A stretch of DNA of 9,640 nucleotides, from assembly GCA_014379065.1 (NCBI GenBank), contig JACMMM010000410.1:1-9640 (forward strand), in the 5' to 3' direction. Positions 7,804 to 9,640 of the stretch are shown in pieces; positions within the stretch are counted from its first letter, which is position 1; each line of letters begins with the position of its first letter. Position numbers and translations under genes: made by a program. Below the pieces are notes generated by a model, which saw nothing but the letters and a program-made list of their open reading frames with translations, made no database searches and had not been told where the DNA came from. The stretch is from Saprospiraceae bacterium. GTDB taxonomy: Bacteria > Bacteroidota > Bacteroidia > Chitinophagales > Saprospiraceae.

Positions 7804-8694
7804 TATTTGGCCGCTGCCGCCGTTGGCCACCGGTCCCAGTTTTTTGTACATTTCATTGAGTTCGCCCGCGGCGGGCAGGTACCAGTCGTCGAAGCCGTAG
7901 GCTACCAGTTCGGCGCAAAGTTTCGCGGCGTAGAGCGTGCCGTTCGGGTTGGGGGTTTGGGTCACGATTAAAGCTGTATTAGCCTCTCCGTTGAAATCCA
8001 TGTTTGCCGTCGCCGTGTTTGTAATATTGGCCAAACCGGTGATGTCGGTTCCATACCCGCCCCATTCCGCACCAGTGCTATTATTACTATTATCCGAAGG
8101 GTAGGCGTAAATCACGTCGCCGTTGGTCATCGTCATTTTTATCAGGCTGTCCAGCTGCGATAGCGCTTGCCAGATGGGCTTGCCGTCGGTGCCCATAGTG
8201 AGCACCGTACCGGCTGCCCCGGCGGGCAGGCCCTGCCAGGCTGTGCCATCGTAGTACACGATGTCGCCAGTCTGTGCGTTGGCGGGCAGACCGCCGCCGC
8301 CGCCGGCGTTGGCGGCGTACAGGGCGTAGGGTACGCTCAATAGCTCGGAGCCGCCCATGTACTGGTAATTTGTACCACCTGAAGCGTCCAGTGAAATCAC
8401 CACAAATATGGGTTGTTGGCCCCAGGTAATTTGGCTAAAATTGCCGGACACAGGTGTGCCCTTGCCGATATTCAGGTTCACCAGACCGAATGCATTGGTG
8501 GTAACGCTGTGTACTTCGCTATAAAGGGTATCTGGTCCGAGCAGCTCGATCTTCAGGCCCACATTCTGGTTGGCCAGCAGCTGCCCAGCGGCATTGCGCA
8601 CCACGGCCTGGTATTTGAAGGCTTGTGGCGCCTGAGCTTGGGCCGCAAAAGATAACAGCAAGAGCGAAAAAATAGAGAGTGCAATGCTTTGCAT
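7675..8694 (-). CDS. Predicted DGR target: secreted protein with DUF1566/Lcl_C-type (C-type-lectin-like) hypervariable C-terminus
   Basis: The product is 339 residues. The signal peptide has likely cleavage AQA|Q at 20/21. Residues ~25-128 match a domain common in Bacteroidota surface proteins (FKYQAVVRNAAGQLL ... LLSVPYALYAANA), followed by a Gly-rich linker and short repeats (~130-180). The C-terminal domain (~185-339) has the DUF1566/Lcl_C pattern WYLPAAGELNEM, YWSSSE and a terminal RCRCVRR, a fold related to the C-type lectin/FGE scaffold used by DGR variable proteins. Residues 301-333 are variable between this gene and its partial twin at 9413-9640, with flanks fixed. There is no T9SS sorting domain, as expected if the variable region must lie at the end. 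The start follows the upstream gene's stop by 2 nt, so the two are cotranscribed and probably translationally coupled. Role inferred: diversified surface or secreted ligand-binding protein. Confidence 0.85.
   Translation of the reverse strand: MQSIALSIFSLLLLSFAAQAQAPQAFKYQAVVRNAAGQLLANQNVGLKIELLGPDTLYSEVHSVTTNAFGLVNLNIGKGTPVSGNFSQITWGQQPIFVVISLDASGGTNYQYMGGSELLSVPYALYAANAGGGGGLPANAQTGDIVYYDGTAWQGLPAGAAGTVLTMGTDGKPIWQALSQLDSLIKMTMTNGDVIYAYPSDNSNNSTGAEWGGYGTDITGLANITNTATANMDFNGEANTALIVTQTPNPNGTLYAAKLCAELVAYGFDDWYLPAAGELNEMYKKLGPVANGGSGQITTGDYWSSSEFGHDWAWHQIFTDGVQSHYVKNYHFRCRCVRR
7802..7902. repeat. 101-bp perfect direct repeat (copy 1), constant part of lectin-like domain
   Basis: Identical base for base to 9540-9640. 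It encodes the constant part just before the variable region (AYGFDDWYLPAAGELNEM and following). The match is cut by the window edge, so the true repeat may be longer. Confidence 0.95.
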
Positions 8695-8696
8695 GA

Positions 8697-9185
8697 CTAG
8701 TTGTGTTTAATGATTTTGAATGTTTGTGTGGTCTTTTGGCCTTCGGCGCGCAAGCGCAAATAATACACGCCGGGGGCATAGCCCGACAGGTCGAGGCTGT
8801 GCAACAGGCCTTGTTGTGCGGCGGATTGTAACAGCAAGGTTCGGCCCTGAGCGTCAGAGAACTCCACGCTAAAAGCGGGTGAAGACGCCTGCGATTCAAT
8901 GTTCACCCGGTCGGCCGTGGGGTTGGGATACACCCGCACCTGAAAATCGGCCGCAGGGTCGCCCACGGCCACGACGGTCAGGTTGGTTTGGTGGAAGCCC
9001 TGGGTGAGTTGGGAGGAGTTCGCCGCAAAGGTTTCGGTCACGGTCTCCCCGATCGTCCAACTCAGTTGGGCGTCAGTGCTGCTGAAATGGTCGCCGGCCG
9101 TGGCGGTCACCTCCGGGCTGAGCGACTGGCTATGGCCCCAGCCGGCGGCGAACAGGCCGAAAAAAATCAATAGTAATTTTTTCAT
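8697..9185 (-). CDS. Small secreted protein with T9SS type A sorting domain
   Basis: The product is 162 residues. ATG 9185 follows AAAGAA, and MKKLLLIFFGLF begins a signal peptide with likely cleavage GHS|Q at 19/20. Residues ~21-70 show a motif common in short Bacteroidota secreted proteins (TATAGDHFSS, LSWTIGETVTETF, LTQGFHQT). Residues ~80-162 are a T9SS type A C-terminal domain: VYPNPTADRVNIE at ~85, then a GYAPGVYYLRL strand and a basic end. It would pass the inner membrane by Sec and the outer membrane by T9SS, and then be anchored or released. Its stop codon is 2 nt before the start of the DGR target gene, so they form a tight operon. The target lacks its own sorting domain, so this protein could be a carrier or anchor for it; that is inference. 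Confidence 0.88.
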   Translation of the reverse strand: MKKLLLIFFGLFAAGWGHSQSLSPEVTATAGDHFSSTDAQLSWTIGETVTETFAANSSQLTQGFHQTNLTVVAVGDPAADFQVRVYPNPTADRVNIESQASSPAFSVEFSDAQGRTLLLQSAAQQGLLHSLDLSGYAPGVYYLRLRAEGQKTTQTFKIIKHN

Positions 9186-9191
9186 TTCTTT

Positions 9192-9209
9192 ATGATTTGT
9201 AATGATTTG
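9192..9209. repeat. 8-bp direct repeat just upstream of the T9SS-protein gene
   Basis: ATGATTTG occurs at 9192-9199 and again at 9202-9209, separated by TA. It lies between the stop of the avd-like fragment and the start of the T9SS-protein gene. It might be an operator half-site pair or simply AT-rich leader sequence. Confidence 0.3.
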
Positions 9210-9210
9210 C

Positions 9211-9321
9211 CTACTTTTTGAGAGGATTTTCGGCGGACTCCTTTGTCACCTCGTAGATCAGCAGGATCAGCGAATACACATCTTTGTAAACCGGCAACGT
9301 ATCGTACAAGGAAATTTTCAA
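9211..9321 (-). pseudogene. avd: Truncated avd-like fragment (DGR accessory protein N-terminus)
   Basis: An open frame on the minus strand ends at TAG 9211-9213. It has no ATG, and the most plausible start is TTG 9321, giving 36 residues; the frame stays open upstream to about 9408. It contains LPVYKDVYSLILLIYEVTK, which resembles helix 1 of Avd-type four-helix-bundle proteins (LPxYKxxYDLLLxIFxxTK) that assist the reverse transcriptase of diversity-generating retroelements. Full Avd is about 110-130 residues; here the frame ends soon after helix 1 and the usual EYKYTLGE-like continuation is absent in all three frames. It follows a DGR target gene on the same strand, the usual position of avd. 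It could instead be a related four-helix-bundle (S23-type) fragment. Judged a remnant rather than a working gene. Confidence 0.55.
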
Positions 9322-9412
9322 TCCCGAGTACTCGGACGAGCGCGAAGGGTATGATTTAATGGTTAAACCCTCCTCCGCTAAAGCTTCGGCGGGCAAGTGG
9401 TTAAATGGTTAA

Positions 9413-9541
9413 TTATCTCCGGACACACCGACAACCATCGCCGTTGTCCTTAAAGCTGTAGTACGGATTGCCGATGTCGAAGCTCTGAGCCCAGACGAAG
9501 AGGTTGTCGATCTCAGTAGAACTACAATAATATCCGGTCGT
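9413..9541 (-). other. DGR variable region VR2
   Basis: Counterpart of 7675-7803. The 23 bases 9413-9435 are identical to VR1 and the variable stretch is 9436-9539. Codon pairs such as GTT/AAT, CAC/GGC, TTT/GAT, ACC/GAC and CAT/GCT keep the third base while both others change. This predicts AAC or AAT at those places in the unseen template repeat. Confidence 0.85.
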
Positions 9542-9640
9542 TATTTGGCCGCTGCCGCCGTTGGCCACCGGTCCCAGTTTTTTGTACATTTCATTGAGTT
9601 CGCCCGCGGCGGGCAGGTACCAGTCGTCGAAGCCGTAGGC
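9413..9640 (-). CDS. Second predicted DGR target, 3' end only (5' part beyond right edge)
   Basis: The last 75 codons plus stop of a second lectin-like gene run in from the right edge. The first 34 residues (AYGFDDWYLPAAGELNEM ... SGQIT) are identical to the complete target at 7675-8694. The following stretch (TTGYYCSSTEIDNL onward) differs at 24 of 36 residues with no change in length, and the final CRCVRR and stop are again identical. The domain is the same DUF1566/Lcl_C-type C-type-lectin-like scaffold. The start, signal peptide and N-terminal domain are not visible. It lies directly upstream of the avd-like remnant, matching a classical target-avd order. Confidence 0.85.
   Translation of the reverse strand, partial: AYGFDDWYLPAAGELNEMYKKLGPVANGGSGQITTGYYCSSTEIDNLFVWAQSFDIGNPYYSFKDNGDGCRCVRR
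9540..9640. repeat. 101-bp perfect direct repeat (copy 2)
   Basis: Identical to 7802-7902, same orientation, 1738 bp apart. It continues to the last base of the window, so its right boundary is unknown. Confidence 0.95.

Noticed and set aside
9355..9415. Possible structured element (AATGGTTAA direct repeat and a short CCGC/GCGG hairpin) after the second target, as the hairpin that can follow DGR variable regions
   Set aside because: The stem is only 4-5 bp and nothing similar follows the first target, so it is not supported as a homing hairpin.

Overview
The window looks like part of a Bacteroidota chromosome, probably from the Saprospiria/Chitinophagia side of the phylum. The evidence is two proteins with type IX secretion system (T9SS) type A C-terminal sorting domains, a secreted leucine-rich-repeat/HYR protein, a secreted TPR-CHAT protein, weak or absent Shine-Dalgarno sequences, and intermediate GC content. 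No rRNA, tRNA, CRISPR array or insertion sequence was seen.

Left part (1-4863). The 3' end of a CHAT-domain (caspase-like) gene runs rightward to 1270. It converges on a large leftward gene (1389-4469) for a secreted LRR / HYR / carbohydrate-binding-like / T9SS protein, and a bidirectional terminator lies between them. The LRR gene contains large, recently duplicated internal repeats. Upstream of it are a 27-codon lipoprotein-signal-like ORF and a perfect 17-bp hairpin.

Middle (4864-7626). A complete, probably secreted protein has about seven 42-residue kinesin-light-chain-type TPRs followed by a CHAT domain. It is a paralogue of the gene at the left edge, and the two are most alike toward the 3' end.

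Right part (7675-9640, all leftward). This is the most interesting region. Two genes end in nearly the same C-type-lectin-like (DUF1566/Lcl_C-type) C-terminus. One is complete (7675-8694) and the other is cut by the window edge (9413-9640). They share a 101-bp perfect block, then a 108-bp stretch with 36 differences and no indels, then a perfect 23-bp 3' end that includes the stop codon. In the variable stretch 32 of 36 differences fall at codon positions 1 or 2, only 4 fall at position 3, and 24 of 36 are transversions. That is the signature of adenine-directed mutagenesis of AAY codons by a diversity-generating retroelement (DGR), so both are read as DGR variable regions. Between them is a short, truncated ORF resembling the N-terminus of the DGR accessory protein Avd, and a small T9SS-sorted protein gene that ends 2 nt before the complete target gene. 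No reverse transcriptase or template repeat is visible in the window.

Together the locus encodes a cell-surface or secreted repertoire: hypervariable lectin-fold receptors, a T9SS-exported partner, LRR adhesin-like repeats and secreted caspase-like TPR-CHAT proteins. A functional link between the DGR targets and the CHAT proteins is an inference from proximity only.
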